Shown here one piece after another: positions 7,936-18,926 of a DNA stretch of 64,000 bases. The stretch is from positions 1 through 64,000 of the forward strand of contig JAKQEI010000104.1 of NCBI GenBank assembly GCA_029573495.1. The letters run 5' to 3'. Position numbers and translations under genes: made by a program. The stretch comes from Bacteroidota bacterium. GTDB lineage: Bacteria > Bacteroidota > Bacteroidia > Flavobacteriales_F > PHOS-HE28. Numbering within the stretch: position 1 is the first letter of the stretch; every line of letters starts with the position of its first letter. The notes beneath the pieces are model-generated. The model worked only from the letters and a program-made list of their open reading frames with translations. It was not told the DNA's origin and made no database searches.

Positions 7936-8919
7936 ATGTCCAAGCCCACCTCCGCTACCGCTTCGGCGGGTGAAAAGAAGATCCTCGTCATCGGCTCCAG
8001 CGGCCAGATCGGTACCGAGCTCGTGGAAGGGCTTCGCGTGCGTTTCGGCGACGCGAACGTGGTGGCCAGCGATATCAAGGAACCCCAGGTGAAGCAGGAA
8101 GGTCCCTTCGCCATGGTGAACGCCATGGACCGCCGTGGGATCGAACGGGTCATCGACAAGCACGGGATCACGGAGGTGTACCTGCTCGCAGCCCTGCTGA
8201 GCGCCACGGCCGAGAAGGACCCTGCCTTCGCCTGGCAGCTGAACATGGAGAGCCTCTTCATCGTGCTGGAGCTGGCGCGGGAGGGGCGCATCAAGAAGGT
8301 CTATTGGCCGAGCAGCATCGCCGTTTTCGGACCAACGACCCCCAAGGATGGGACGCCACAGCACACGATCGCGGAACCTACCACGGTCTATGGGATCAGC
8401 AAGCAGGCTGGAGAACGGTGGTGTGCGTACTACCACCAGCGCTATGGGGTCGATGTGCGGAGCATCCGCTATCCGGGGCTCATCGGTTGGAAGAGCGCCC
8501 CGGGAGGCGGGACGACGGACTACGCGGTCCATATCTTCCACGAGGCGCTCAAGCTAGGCCGTTACACCTGCTTCCTGGGGCCAAGGACCACCCTGCCGAT
8601 GATGTACATGCCCGACGCTATCCGCGCGACCATCGATCTGATGGAAACGCCAGCCGAGCGGGTCAAGGAACGCGGAGGGTACAACCTGGCCGGCTTCAGC
8701 TTCGATCCCGAGGAGATCGCGGCGGAGGTGCGCCGGCATATCCCGGAGTTCGCCATCGATTACGCTCCGGACCAGCGCCAGGCCATCGCAGACAGCTGGC
8801 CGCGCAGCATCGACGATAGCGCCGCCCGAGCCGATTGGGGCTGGGAACCGCGGTACGACCTGACCGCCATGGTGGATGACATGATGCACCATCTCAAGAC
8901 ACGGGTCGGGAAGGGTTGA
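7936..8919 (+). CDS. NAD-dependent epimerase/dehydratase family, likely SDR-type L-threonine 3-dehydrogenase
   Basis: ILVIGSSGQIGTELVEGL, YGISKQAGERWCAYY, VRSIRYPGLIGWKSAPGGGTTDYAVHIFHEAL. Confidence 0.85.
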   Translation: MSKPTSATASAGEKKILVIGSSGQIGTELVEGLRVRFGDANVVASDIKEPQVKQEGPFAMVNAMDRRGIERVIDKHGITEVYLLAALLSATAEKDPAFAWQLNMESLFIVLELAREGRIKKVYWPSSIAVFGPTTPKDGTPQHTIAEPTTVYGISKQAGERWCAYYHQRYGVDVRSIRYPGLIGWKSAPGGGTTDYAVHIFHEALKLGRYTCFLGPRTTLPMMYMPDAIRATIDLMETPAERVKERGGYNLAGFSFDPEEIAAEVRRHIPEFAIDYAPDQRQAIADSWPRSIDDSAARADWGWEPRYDLTAMVDDMMHHLKTRVGKG

Positions 8920-8972
8920 AACTTTCTCACCCTATCCCACGTATCGCGTGCGTCGAACCAGGAAACGCTCGC

Positions 8973-9875
8973 ATGTCATTCTTGAATCGTCCGGTCCTCC
9001 TCATTGTTCCAGCCCTCTTGGTGATCTCCTTGCAATGCTCCTTCGCTCAGGCGGGGACCATGGCACAGGACACCCTGAACCGCGTGGATGAGATGGGCCG
9101 CAAGCAGGGTTTCTGGAAGGTGACCGCCCCCAGCGCGGACAAGCCGGGCTATTCCGATGGTCAGTTGATCGAGGAGGGCCGGTACACGAACAGCAAGCGG
9201 ATCGGTCTGTGGAAGCGCTACTGGCCCAACGGGAAGGTGATGAGCGAGATCACCTACCAGATGGGCCGTCCGCGCGGCGCCTACAAGACCTATTACCCGA
9301 ACGGACGCACCGAGGAGCAGGGCAATTGGGACCTGGACCGCAACACGGGCAGGTTCCAGCGCTATCACCCCAACGGCCAGCTGGCACAGGACTTCGTCTT
9401 CACATCGGATGGGGTGCGTGATGGGGAACAGAAGTACTACCACGAGAATGGTCAGCTGGCCGTGCAGGTGACCGTGGAACAGGGCAAAGAGGATGGCACC
9501 TTGAAGCGCTACACCCCGGATGGACAGCTGCAGCAGGTGGCCGAGTTCAACGACGGGGTGATCAATGCCGCGAACAGCAGGTACCTCAAGCCGGCCCCCA
9601 AGGCCGAGGAGGTGAAGGTGGACCCCAAGGCCGCCCCTGCACCAGCGGTGACCGCTGAGGAGACCACCAACGCCGTCACCTTCCGTGAGAACGGCTACAA
9701 CACCTTGTATGACCGGCAGCTGCGCATCTCCCAACAAGGCGAGTTCAAGCAGGGCCGCCTCTATGACGGGCGCCGCTACTCCTACGACAAGGATGGCATC
9801 CTGCAGCGGATCCAGGTCTTCAAGCAGGGGCGGTACAGCGGCGATGCCGTTATCACGGAAGAGGATCGGCAGTAG
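8973..9875 (+). CDS. Secreted MORN-repeat (YwqK-like) protein
   Basis: Repeated G.W.RYWPNGKVMSE / GAYKTYYPNGRTEEQGNW / YHPNGQLAQ / YYHENGQLAVQ units after signal peptide. Confidence 0.75.
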   Translation: MSFLNRPVLLIVPALLVISLQCSFAQAGTMAQDTLNRVDEMGRKQGFWKVTAPSADKPGYSDGQLIEEGRYTNSKRIGLWKRYWPNGKVMSEITYQMGRPRGAYKTYYPNGRTEEQGNWDLDRNTGRFQRYHPNGQLAQDFVFTSDGVRDGEQKYYHENGQLAVQVTVEQGKEDGTLKRYTPDGQLQQVAEFNDGVINAANSRYLKPAPKAEEVKVDPKAAPAPAVTAEETTNAVTFRENGYNTLYDRQLRISQQGEFKQGRLYDGRRYSYDKDGILQRIQVFKQGRYSGDAVITEEDRQ

Positions 9876-9926
9876 TTCGGGGAGGGTCGGCGCCGGCCTG
9901 TACCTTCGCGGGCCTTACCGTTGATT

Positions 9927-11408
9927 ATGTCCGAGCCGAAGCATGGCCCCCTGTACGTCACGAACACCCTCACCCGCAGGAAGGAGGAGTTCGTCCCCCT
10001 GGACCCACCTCGCGTTGGACTGTACGTATGTGGCCCTACCGTGTACAGCGATGTCCACCTGGGCAATGTCCGCACGTTCCTCAGCTTCGATACGCTCTAC
10101 CGCTGGCTCACCTTCATCGGCTACAAGGTGCGCTACGTGCGGAACATCACCGACGTGGGTCATTTGTTGGGGGATGCTGCCGATGGTGAGGACAGGATCT
10201 CCAAGGGGGCGCGAGCTGAACAGTTGGAGCCCATGGAGATCGTGCAGAAGTACACCAACGGCTTCCACGATGTCATGCGGCTCTTCAACATCCTCCCGCC
10301 CAGCATCGAACCTACGGCCACCGGGCATTTGATCGAGCAGATCGCCATGGTGGACCGGATCCTGGAAAGTGGCTATGGCTATGAAGCGAACGGGAGCGTG
10401 TATTTCGATGTGCCGGGCTTTGCGGCGAAGCATGCGTACGGTGAGCTGAGCGGACGCAGGATCGATGAACTGCTGACCAACACGCGCGACACCGAGGGCA
10501 TGGACGAGAAGCGCAGCCCACTCGATTTCGCGATCTGGAAGAAGGCCGAGCCGGAGCACTTGATGAAGTGGCCTAGTCCTTGGGGCGTGGGCTTCCCTGG
10601 CTGGCATTTGGAGTGCAGCGTCATGAGCACCAAGTACCTGGGACGCACTTTCGATATCCACGGTGGTGGCATGGACCTGAAGTTCCCACACCATGAATGC
10701 GAGATCGCGCAGAGCGTGGCGGCTGATGGACAAGTGCCCGTGCGCTACTGGATGCACACCAACATGCTTACCGTGAACGGACGGAAGATGTCCAAGAGCG
10801 AGGGCAACGGATTCACCCCCGAGGAACTGGTCACCGGGAACCACAAGCTGCTGGACAAGGGCTACGGTCCCATGACCGTTCGCTTCTTCATGCTGCAGAG
10901 CCATTATGCGAGCACGCTCGACTTCAGCAACGCGGCCCTGCAGGCGGCGGAGAAAGGCTTGGAACGGCTCATGGCCGCGATGGATCTCCTTCCTGGATTG
11001 AAGCCCGGGACTTCCGATGGAGCGGACATCCCCGCGCTCGAGGCCCGCTGTTACTCGGCCATGAACGACGACCTCAACACCCCGGTGATGATCGGCGAGC
11101 TGTTCGAGGGCGTACGCATCATCAATTCGGTGAACGATGGCCGACTGACATTGACCCCGGCTTCCATCGACAGGCTGGGGACCTTGATGCAACAGATGGT
11201 CCAGGAGGTGCTCGGATTGACACGTGGGCGTGAGACCGCGGCGGACGACCGCACGTTGAACGGACTGGTCGAGGCCTTCATCCGGATGCGTGCCGAGGCC
11301 AAGGCGAAGAAGGATTTCGCCGCGAGCGATGCGATCCGCGATCGCCTGCTCGAGTTGGGGATCACCTTGAAGGACACCAAGGAAGGCACGACATGGTCAC
11401 GCAGTTGA
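9927..11408 (+). CDS. cysS: Cysteinyl-tRNA synthetase
   Basis: [50 protein letters not shown]. Confidence 0.97.
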   Translation: MSEPKHGPLYVTNTLTRRKEEFVPLDPPRVGLYVCGPTVYSDVHLGNVRTFLSFDTLYRWLTFIGYKVRYVRNITDVGHLLGDAADGEDRISKGARAEQLEPMEIVQKYTNGFHDVMRLFNILPPSIEPTATGHLIEQIAMVDRILESGYGYEANGSVYFDVPGFAAKHAYGELSGRRIDELLTNTRDTEGMDEKRSPLDFAIWKKAEPEHLMKWPSPWGVGFPGWHLECSVMSTKYLGRTFDIHGGGMDLKFPHHECEIAQSVAADGQVPVRYWMHTNMLTVNGRKMSKSEGNGFTPEELVTGNHKLLDKGYGPMTVRFFMLQSHYASTLDFSNAALQAAEKGLERLMAAMDLLPGLKPGTSDGADIPALEARCYSAMNDDLNTPVMIGELFEGVRIINSVNDGRLTLTPASIDRLGTLMQQMVQEVLGLTRGRETAADDRTLNGLVEAFIRMRAEAKAKKDFAASDAIRDRLLELGITLKDTKEGTTWSRS

Positions 11409-12409
11409 ACGCACGGCGGCCTGGGTCGACGATCCTGCCATTCATCCTTTTGCTATCAGCTTGTGGGACCGAGGCGCCGGACACCCCGCCGGAGATCCAC
11501 GCGCCGGTCGTTCAAGAGCTTCCGCCCACGCCGGTGTTCAACGCCGACAGCGCCTATGCCTTTGTGGCGGAGCAGGTGGCCTTCGGCCCCCGTGTTCCGG
11601 GGACCCGGTCGCACCAGGCTTGTGGGGATCGTTTGGTGCTACGACTGAAGGCTTCGGGTGCGGAGGTCGTCGAGCAGACGGGTACGGTCATCAGCTACAA
11701 CAACGAGCGCCTCCCGCTGCGGAACATCATCGGCCGCTTCCACCCGGAGCGTCAGGAACGGATCCTGCTGCTGGCCCACTGGGACACCCGGCCGTTCGCG
11801 GACAAGGACGACCAGCGCACCAATGAGCCGATCGACGGGGCCAATGATGGCGGAAGCGGGGTGGCAGTGCTACTGGAGATCGCCCGCCACCTGGCCACCA
11901 AGGAGCACGGTCCGGGTGTGGACATCCTCTTCACCGATGTCGAGGACCATGGCCAGCCCAGTGGAGCGATGACCATGGATGAACGCAGCATTGATACCTG
12001 GTGCCTTGGTTCGCAATACTGGGTGAAGAACCCGCATGTGCCCGGCTACAAGGCCCGCTTCGGGATCCTGCTGGACATGGTCGGTGCACGGGACGCCCTC
12101 TTCTACCAGGAGGCGTTGAGCATGCAATTCGCTCCGGCCATCGTGCGCAAGGTCTGGAAGACGGCCGCTTCGCTCGGACTTGGCGACCGCTTCGTGCAGG
12201 AAACGAAGTACTTCGTGGGGATCGATGACCATGTTCCGGTGAACAAGGTCTTGCGCATCCCGACGATCGACATCATCGAGTATGATCCGACCACCCAGGC
12301 CTTCGGGCCTTATTGGCACACGCACGACGATTCCATGGAAGTGATGGACCGCGGCAGTCTTGATGCGGTGGGCCGCACGGTGCTGGAGGTGGTCTGGAAG
12401 GAACGATAG
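11393..12409 (+). CDS. M28 family peptidase / glutaminyl-peptide cyclotransferase-like lipoprotein
   Basis: LLLSACG lipobox; LLLAHWDTRPFADKD, GANDGGSGVAVLLEIAR, ILFTDVEDHGQ. Confidence 0.85.
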   Translation: MVTQLNARRPGSTILPFILLLSACGTEAPDTPPEIHAPVVQELPPTPVFNADSAYAFVAEQVAFGPRVPGTRSHQACGDRLVLRLKASGAEVVEQTGTVISYNNERLPLRNIIGRFHPERQERILLLAHWDTRPFADKDDQRTNEPIDGANDGGSGVAVLLEIARHLATKEHGPGVDILFTDVEDHGQPSGAMTMDERSIDTWCLGSQYWVKNPHVPGYKARFGILLDMVGARDALFYQEALSMQFAPAIVRKVWKTAASLGLGDRFVQETKYFVGIDDHVPVNKVLRIPTIDIIEYDPTTQAFGPYWHTHDDSMEVMDRGSLDAVGRTVLEVVWKER

Positions 12410-12438
12410 GCCTTGCCCGGTCGAGTCGTCACCAGTGA

Positions 12439-12486
12439 AAATGGAAGGGGGCGTCCGATCGGATGATCGGACGCCCCCTTCCATTT
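12439..12486. terminator. Bidirectional intrinsic terminator-like hairpin
   Basis: Perfect 22-bp inverted repeat AAATGGAAGGGGGCGTCCGATC-GGAT-GATCGGACGCCCCCTTCCATTT between convergent genes. Confidence 0.85.
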
Positions 12487-12491
12487 CAGGA

Positions 12492-14483
12492 TCACTCCTT
12501 CGTGAAACGGGCGGTGCGCTCTCCGTCATCACCCGTGAGGCGGATCGTGTACATGCCCGGTGCCAGCGCGCTGATGTCGATGCCCATGTTGACCGTACGA
12601 CCCTGCAGGACGACCCGTCCCATCGCATCGAGCACCGTGTGGTCCACGACCTCCTGCGCGTTGATGGCAAGCGACAGGCGGTCCGTGGCGGGATTCGGAT
12701 GAACGGAGAACAGACGGTCCGAGGCGACGTCCGTGGTGGCGGTGGTGATGCTCTCGACCACCGTGATGGTGCTGTTCACCTCCACGTCGGTCAGTACGGT
12801 CGTGAGTCCCGAAGGCCAGAGCAGGCGCACTTCACTGATCTCGGTATCCTGGGCAAGGCCGAAGTGGGCCATCAAGCTGCTCATGTAGCGGAAGCCATCG
12901 CCGCTGCGGATCTCCCGGATCTGCTGTCCCAGCGGTGTGGTGACGATGATGCGGGTGCCGATCGCGTTCCCATTGCTCACCGTGCCCACCGGGTTGATCC
13001 GCAGCCAGTTGTTCGGACCACCGTTGTTGAATCGAACAGCATTGGTGGAAAGTAGGTCCAGGTAGCCATCGTTGTTCAGGTCGCCAACGGAGTGATTGCC
13101 TGCGCTCGTGGCCCATTCGAAGGTCAACGGTCCGGTGCCCATGAAGATGGAACCGCCACCAAGGATGTCCAGCCAGCCGTCGTTGTTGAAATCATGGGTG
13201 GTCCATTCCGTGCTCGTGCCGGTGTTGTTCTCCATCCCCGAGCCTTCGGTCACATCCGTGAAGATGCCGTCATCGTTCCGGAAGACCTTGTGGCTGCCGA
13301 AGCTGGTGGAACTCGCACCCACCACCACATCCAGGTCACCATCATGGTCGTAGTCGCCCCAGGCGCTGGACCAGCTCTGGTGAAAGCCGTTCGCCAGCCC
13401 GATCGAGGCGGCGATCTCCGTGAACGTACCATCACCGTTGTTGCGGTGCATCTGGTCGATGGCCGCAAGCGACTCGCCACCGCGGCACTTCGCGATGAAA
13501 AGGTCCATGTCACGGTCGTTGTCGAAGTCGATCCAGATGGAGCCATAATTGCCGCCGTCCGGGTTGTCGCCAAGGCCGCCCTGGTTGTACGACAGCGTCC
13601 CGTCCCCGTTGTTGATGTAGAACACATTGGGATCCACGTCATGGCAGACGAAGGCGTCCAACAGGCCGTCGTTGTTGATGTCGATCATGTTCGAGCGCTG
13701 GCTGAACACGTACTCGGGATAGGACACCTCGTTGAAGGCGGTACCATCGCTGTTCGTCAACATCATGGTCACCCCCTGGCCACCGCCGTACAGCAGGTCG
13801 TTGTGCCCATCGTCGTTCAGGTCCCCCGCGCAAAGGCTCCAACTCGGCGAGTTCTCCACGGTCGTGGTCAGGATGGTGTTCACCACGAAGCCACCACCCG
13901 GTTGCTGATAGTGGAGGTGGATGCGGTCGTCCTGGACGGTAACGATGTCATCCAGTTGGTCATCGTTCATGTCCACCGCGGCCAGCACGCTGCCCTGCGT
14001 AGGATTCGAGGTGGACGTGAAGCTGATGCTCGGCACGACCACGGGTCCTTCGTTCAGCTGGAAGATGAACCCGGCATCGGTCCAACGGTCATCCCAGGCG
14101 ATGTAATACGTGGTTCCGGCCACCGCATTGAAACTGCAAATGGACAAGTAGCCATTGCCGATGAAACCACCATCGTCATCCCATGCGTAGCATGAAAGGT
14201 TGGAGCAACCACCTATGAACACGCTCACCCGGGTATCGCCGCCTGTGTTCTCAACGAGATCGCTCGTGATGGTGACCCCGGTGTTCGAGGTCGGGGTGTA
14301 GGAGAACCAGATGGCGCCACTGGCCACCTGTCCGCCGTTGCAGTTCAGGGCCGGTGGTGTTCCGATGACGGTGGCCACGGTATGCGCACCAGCGGTGATC
14401 GGAATAGCCGTTGAACATTGGTCCTGGGCTTGTGTCCAGGTCGCGACGCTCATGAGCGCGCAAGCGAGTACGTGTTTCTTCAT
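12492..14483 (-). CDS. FG-GAP/VCBS repeat protein with ASPIC/UnbV domain and T9SS C-terminal sorting domain
   Basis: Repeated D.N.DG..D segments; GNAIGTRIIVTTPLGQQIREIRSGDGFRYMSS; C-term HPNPATDRLSL...LAPGMYTIRL. Confidence 0.88.
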   Translation of the reverse strand: MKKHVLACALMSVATWTQAQDQCSTAIPITAGAHTVATVIGTPPALNCNGGQVASGAIWFSYTPTSNTGVTITSDLVENTGGDTRVSVFIGGCSNLSCYAWDDDGGFIGNGYLSICSFNAVAGTTYYIAWDDRWTDAGFIFQLNEGPVVVPSISFTSTSNPTQGSVLAAVDMNDDQLDDIVTVQDDRIHLHYQQPGGGFVVNTILTTTVENSPSWSLCAGDLNDDGHNDLLYGGGQGVTMMLTNSDGTAFNEVSYPEYVFSQRSNMIDINNDGLLDAFVCHDVDPNVFYINNGDGTLSYNQGGLGDNPDGGNYGSIWIDFDNDRDMDLFIAKCRGGESLAAIDQMHRNNGDGTFTEIAASIGLANGFHQSWSSAWGDYDHDGDLDVVVGASSTSFGSHKVFRNDDGIFTDVTEGSGMENNTGTSTEWTTHDFNNDGWLDILGGGSIFMGTGPLTFEWATSAGNHSVGDLNNDGYLDLLSTNAVRFNNGGPNNWLRINPVGTVSNGNAIGTRIIVTTPLGQQIREIRSGDGFRYMSSLMAHFGLAQDTEISEVRLLWPSGLTTVLTDVEVNSTITVVESITTATTDVASDRLFSVHPNPATDRLSLAINAQEVVDHTVLDAMGRVVLQGRTVNMGIDISALAPGMYTIRLTGDDGERTARFTKE

Positions 14484-14654
14484 GGTCTATCCATTGTTCG
14501 TTGCAGGTGGATCAAATATAGAGGATGTGCAAGGCCGGCTCGGCCACATGCCAGCCATGGAACGGGCTCGCTTGGAACGCTGAAGAGCGGCGGTGCCACC
14601 CAACCCTATCACCTCAGTGCGCGTATGCCGGACCGGTCTGCACATTCGGCTGGC

Positions 14655-14662
14655 TACCTTGC
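14655..14662 (+). promoter_or_regulatory. -7 element TACCTTGC for polA
   Basis: Ends 5 nt before ATG 14667. Confidence 0.5.
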
Positions 14663-14666
14663 CACC

Positions 14667-17519
14667 ATGTCCGGATCACCGACCGACGATCGCCGTCTGT
14701 TCCTGCTCGACGCCTTCGCACTGATCTACCGCGCCTATTTCAGTTTCATCCGGGCTCCACGGGTGAACAGCAAGGGCCTCAACACGAGCGCCGCGTTCGG
14801 TTTCACCACCACCCTGCTCGATCTCATCAAGCGGGAGAAGCCCACGCACCTCGCTGTGGTGTTCGACACGGCCGCCCCCACCGAGCGCCATGAGACCCTA
14901 CTCGACTACAAGGCGAACCGCGAGGAGATGCCGGACGATATCCGCAGCAATCTGCCTTACATCCGCCGCATCATCGAGGCGCTCAACATCCCCATCCTGG
15001 AGAGTGACGGGTACGAGGCCGATGATGTGATCGGAACGCTCGCCAAGAAGGCGGAGCTGGAGGGCTATACGACCTTCATGGTCACCCCGGACAAGGACTT
15101 CGGCCAGTTGGTGAGCGACCGCATCATCATGTACAAGCCCGGTCGCGGAGGCGATCCACCCGAGAAGCTCGGCCCCAAGGAGGTCTGTGAACGCTGGGGC
15201 GGGCTCACCAGTCCGGAACAGGTCAAGGACATTCTCGGCCTCATGGGAGATGCGGTGGACAACATCCCGGGCATCCCTGGCATCGGGGAGAAGACCGCGA
15301 TGAAGCTCGTCGCGACGTTCGGTTCCTTGGAAGCGGTGATCGAGGGCGTGGACCAGCTCAAGGGCAAACAGAGGGAGAATGTGATCCAGTTCGCGGAGCA
15401 GGGCCGCATGAGCAAGTTGCTCGCGACCATCAACATCAACGCTCCGGTGGAACTCGACCATGATGCGCTACACCTGGACCCGCCCGACAAGGACAAGGTG
15501 ATGGAGGTGTTCAGTGAACTGGAGTTCAAGACACTGGCAGCGCGGGTGCTCGCTCCCGTCGATCCGGGTGGCGCGGTTAACGGGAATGGACCGGCGCGAT
15601 CACGGAAAGGCCCTCCTTCCAGCGCGCCTGCGCAAGTCGACCTCTTTGGCACCACCACGGATGACAACGGCAACGTGGAGATGAAGGTGTTCGCCACCAT
15701 CGATACGGTGAAGCACCGTTACCTGCTCGAGGACACGGATGAGAAGATGTACATGCTGGCGGCGCAATTGAAGAAGCAGCAGCGCTTCGCCTTTGATACC
15801 GAGACCACGGGTACCGATGAGCGGACCGCGGAGCTCGTGGGCCTCTCATTCTGCTTCAAGCCTCATGAGGCGTACTATGTCCCCGTTCCCGAACAACGCG
15901 AAGAGGCCCAGCGCATTGTCGACATCTTCAAGCCGGTGCTGGAGAACGAGGCCATCGGCAAGGTGGCACAGAACGCCAAGTACGACATCCGCGTGCTGAA
16001 GAACTACGGCGTGGAGGTGAAGGGTCCCTTGTTCGATACGATGGTGGCCCACTTCCTGCTCAAGCCCGATCAGCAGAAGCACGGCATGGACTTCCTGGCG
16101 GAGTCCTACCTCGAGTACCGCCCGGTGAGCATCGGAACGCTCATCGGTGAGAAGGGCAGGGGCAGGGTTCAGAAGAGCATGCGCGATGTGCCTGTGGTCG
16201 AGGTGAAGGAATATGCGGCCGAGGATGCCGATATCACCTGGCAACTCGCCGGTAAGTTCGAACCCCTGCTGGCGGCGGATGAGGTGACGGACCTCTTCAA
16301 TACGGTGGAGATGCCCCTGGTGCATGTGCTCGCCGACATGGAGACGGAGGGCATCCGGATCGATATTCCGGCGTTGAAGCAGTTCAGCGAAGAGCTGGGC
16401 ACCGACCTTACGCGTCTGCAGGAGGAGATCCATGCGGCGTCCGGGGTGACCTTCAACATCGACAGCCCGAAGCAGCTCGGTGATGTCCTGTTCGAGACCC
16501 TCAAGCTGGGTGGTGACAAGGTGAAGAAAACGGCGAAGACAGGCCAGTACCAGACCAGTGAGGACATCCTGCAGGCGATGAGCAGCGCCCATCCCGTGAT
16601 CCCGCTGATCCTGGACTATCGCAGCCTGCGCAAGCTGAAGGGTACCTATGTGGATACCCTTCCCGAGGCGGCCGATCCGAGGACCCATCGGGTGCATACC
16701 AGCTACCTGCAGACGGTGGCGGCCACGGGCCGGCTCGCCAGCAACGACCCCAACCTCCAGAACATCCCCATCCGCACCGAGAAGGGCCGTGAGATCCGCA
16801 AGGCCTTCGTGCCAAGGGACGAGCACTACCAGCTGCTCAGCGCCGACTATTCGCAGATCGAACTGCGGATCATCGCGCACATGAGCGGCGACACGAACAT
16901 GCAGGAGGCGTTCAGGCACGGACTGGACATCCACGCGGCCACGGCGGCCAAGGTCTTCAATGTGGACATCGCCGCGGTCACGCGCGAACAGCGGAGCCGT
17001 GCGAAAGCGGTGAACTTCGGCATCGCATACGGGCAGGGTGCCTTCGGCCTCAGCCAGACCTTGGCCATCCCCCGCGCCGAAGCAAAGCAGATCATCGACG
17101 ACTATTTCGCCCAGTTCCCAGGTGTCCGCAATTACATGGACGAGACCATCGGCTTCTGCCGCACCCATGGGTACATCAAGACGCTCATGGGGCGCCGCCG
17201 CTACCTGCCGGATATCACCAGTGGCAACAACACGGTGCGGGCCCAGGCCGAGCGCATCGCCATCAATGCGCCCATGCAGGGCACGGCCGCGGACATCATC
17301 AAGGTGGCCATGGTCAACCTGCATGCGGACCTCCGCCGGAATGGCTTGCGCAGCAAGCTGTTGCTGCAGGTGCATGATGAGCTCGTGTTCGATGCGCACA
17401 ACGAGGAGCTCGAAGAGCTGAAAGGCATCGTGCGTGATCGCATGCAGGGCGCAATGGAGCTCGCGGTGCCGTTGGTTGTTGACATGGGCGTGGGGAAAAA
17501 CTGGCTGCAGGCGCACTGA
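14667..17519 (+). CDS. polA: DNA polymerase I
   Basis: 5'-exo LFLLDAFALIYRAYF; 3'-exo FAFDTETTGTDE; pol LLSADYSQIELRIIAHMSGD, RSRAKAVNFGIAYGQGAFGLSQ, LLLQVHDELVFD. Confidence 0.97.
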   Translation: MSGSPTDDRRLFLLDAFALIYRAYFSFIRAPRVNSKGLNTSAAFGFTTTLLDLIKREKPTHLAVVFDTAAPTERHETLLDYKANREEMPDDIRSNLPYIRRIIEALNIPILESDGYEADDVIGTLAKKAELEGYTTFMVTPDKDFGQLVSDRIIMYKPGRGGDPPEKLGPKEVCERWGGLTSPEQVKDILGLMGDAVDNIPGIPGIGEKTAMKLVATFGSLEAVIEGVDQLKGKQRENVIQFAEQGRMSKLLATININAPVELDHDALHLDPPDKDKVMEVFSELEFKTLAARVLAPVDPGGAVNGNGPARSRKGPPSSAPAQVDLFGTTTDDNGNVEMKVFATIDTVKHRYLLEDTDEKMYMLAAQLKKQQRFAFDTETTGTDERTAELVGLSFCFKPHEAYYVPVPEQREEAQRIVDIFKPVLENEAIGKVAQNAKYDIRVLKNYGVEVKGPLFDTMVAHFLLKPDQQKHGMDFLAESYLEYRPVSIGTLIGEKGRGRVQKSMRDVPVVEVKEYAAEDADITWQLAGKFEPLLAADEVTDLFNTVEMPLVHVLADMETEGIRIDIPALKQFSEELGTDLTRLQEEIHAASGVTFNIDSPKQLGDVLFETLKLGGDKVKKTAKTGQYQTSEDILQAMSSAHPVIPLILDYRSLRKLKGTYVDTLPEAADPRTHRVHTSYLQTVAATGRLASNDPNLQNIPIRTEKGREIRKAFVPRDEHYQLLSADYSQIELRIIAHMSGDTNMQEAFRHGLDIHAATAAKVFNVDIAAVTREQRSRAKAVNFGIAYGQGAFGLSQTLAIPRAEAKQIIDDYFAQFPGVRNYMDETIGFCRTHGYIKTLMGRRRYLPDITSGNNTVRAQAERIAINAPMQGTAADIIKVAMVNLHADLRRNGLRSKLLLQVHDELVFDAHNEELEELKGIVRDRMQGAMELAVPLVVDMGVGKNWLQAH

Positions 17520-17567
17520 TCGCCCCATCCGCTATCGGGACCTTTACAGCCGACTCTCCATCAACCC

Positions 17568-18464
17568 ATGAGCGTGATGCGCAAGTACCTATGGCCGGCC
17601 GCTTTCATCGTGGCCGCTTCCCTTGCCGGCTGCGGCGGTGAACCTGCCGCACCTGACCAGTTGACCGTTGACACCGCGGCGGACAGCACCAAGGAGGAAC
17701 GGATGGCCAAGACGAAGAAGATCTTCTACAACATCCCGTCCCCCATGGAGACGGCGGCGCTGCTGAAGAAGGCCGGGGCCCAGTACAACAGCAAGATCCT
17801 CAACGACGTGAAGAACGTCGACAAGTACACCGCGGCTAGCCAGCAGGCGCTGAACCTGGGCGTGTACGGTGCGGACCTGAGCTATGCCAGTGTCTTCAAC
17901 CACACACAGGAGAGCATGTTCTACACCTCCTGCTCGCGCAAACTGGCCGATCGCCTCGGGGTGACGAACGCGTTCAACGACAGCACCCTGGAACTGATGC
18001 AATCCAAGATGAACGACCGCGACGCGCTGTTGGACATCATCAGCACCACCTATTGGGATGTGGATGCCTACCTGAAGGAGAACGGCCGCGACAACATCAG
18101 CGCCTTGATGATCGCAGGTGGCTGGGTGGAGGGGCTCTACGTCGCCACCCAGGTGACCACCACGAACGATACCCCGGATCTCCGGCGTCGCATCGCCGAA
18201 CAGAAGCACTCCCTGGATGACCTCGTAGCCCTGGTCAGCTCCTATGGTGTCGAGGATGCCAGATTGGATGGGGTCAAAGGGGATCTGGCCGCCCTCCAGG
18301 AATTGTTCAAGGGGATCAAGACCCCTGAGCCAGGTGCCACGACCACCGAGGAGAACGGAGTAACGGTCATCGGTGGCAACGAGCCTCCGGCCACCCTGAC
18401 CGATGAGCAACTCACCGCGATCCGCGACAAGGCCGCCTCCATCCGCAATTCCTACATCAACTGA
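17568..18464 (+). CDS. Hypothetical lipoprotein
   Basis: Signal peptide with lipobox ASLAGCGG; no domain recognised. Confidence 0.7.
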   Translation: MSVMRKYLWPAAFIVAASLAGCGGEPAAPDQLTVDTAADSTKEERMAKTKKIFYNIPSPMETAALLKKAGAQYNSKILNDVKNVDKYTAASQQALNLGVYGADLSYASVFNHTQESMFYTSCSRKLADRLGVTNAFNDSTLELMQSKMNDRDALLDIISTTYWDVDAYLKENGRDNISALMIAGGWVEGLYVATQVTTTNDTPDLRRRIAEQKHSLDDLVALVSSYGVEDARLDGVKGDLAALQELFKGIKTPEPGATTTEENGVTVIGGNEPPATLTDEQLTAIRDKAASIRNSYIN

Positions 18465-18472
18465 TCCGTAAC

Positions 18473-18913
18473 ATGCGACCCCAAAGCCTGTTCGTTCGTT
18501 CGGCCCTGCTGGTATGCGCTGTTGCAGGAGGCCTCTCCGCCTCGGCCCAATGCCGGAGCTTCGCCAAGAACAAGTGTGTACCAGAGCTCGCGCCGTACAA
18601 GTTCAATGAGACCTTCAACGCCGCCCAGCTCGCCCCCGGTGAGGAAGCTGAGGTGAACCTGACCTTCTACAGCGGCCAGGAATACCGGGTGATGGTCTGC
18701 ACCCACCCGATCCTCGGGGAGGTGAATTGGAAGCTCGTGGACGAGAACAACAAGATCGTGTTCGAGAGCCTGGCGGATGAACCGAAGAAGTTCTTCGACC
18801 TGAAGGCGGGCAGCACCGTTCCCATGAAAGTGGTGGTCTGGGTGCCCAACAAGGGTTCCTCCTCCATGGTGCACGTCGGTTGTGTGGCCATCATGGTCGG
18901 CTTCAAGGAGTGA
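18473..18913 (+). CDS. Hypothetical secreted protein
   Basis: N-terminal signal peptide ALLVCAVAGGLSASAQC; 146 aa. Confidence 0.7.
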   Translation: MRPQSLFVRSALLVCAVAGGLSASAQCRSFAKNKCVPELAPYKFNETFNAAQLAPGEEAEVNLTFYSGQEYRVMVCTHPILGEVNWKLVDENNKIVFESLADEPKKFFDLKAGSTVPMKVVVWVPNKGSSSMVHVGCVAIMVGFKE

Positions 18914-18926
18914 GCGTGACCGCCTC

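Noticed and set aside
8973-9875. Toxin-antitoxin interpretation of the YwqK/MORN protein
   Set aside because: Has a signal peptide and no adjacent toxin gene; the antitoxin label for this family is a weak database tradition.
13092-14195. 367-aa plus-strand ORF
   Set aside because: Antisense to the FG-GAP/T9SS protein, compositionally biased (HVAVVV...), no recognisable domain.
12492-14483. DNA-level tandem repeats
   Set aside because: Periodicity derives from FG-GAP protein repeats (DxNxDGxxD), not from nucleotide duplication.
15846-17528. 560-aa minus-strand ORF
   Set aside because: Antisense to polA, no motifs.
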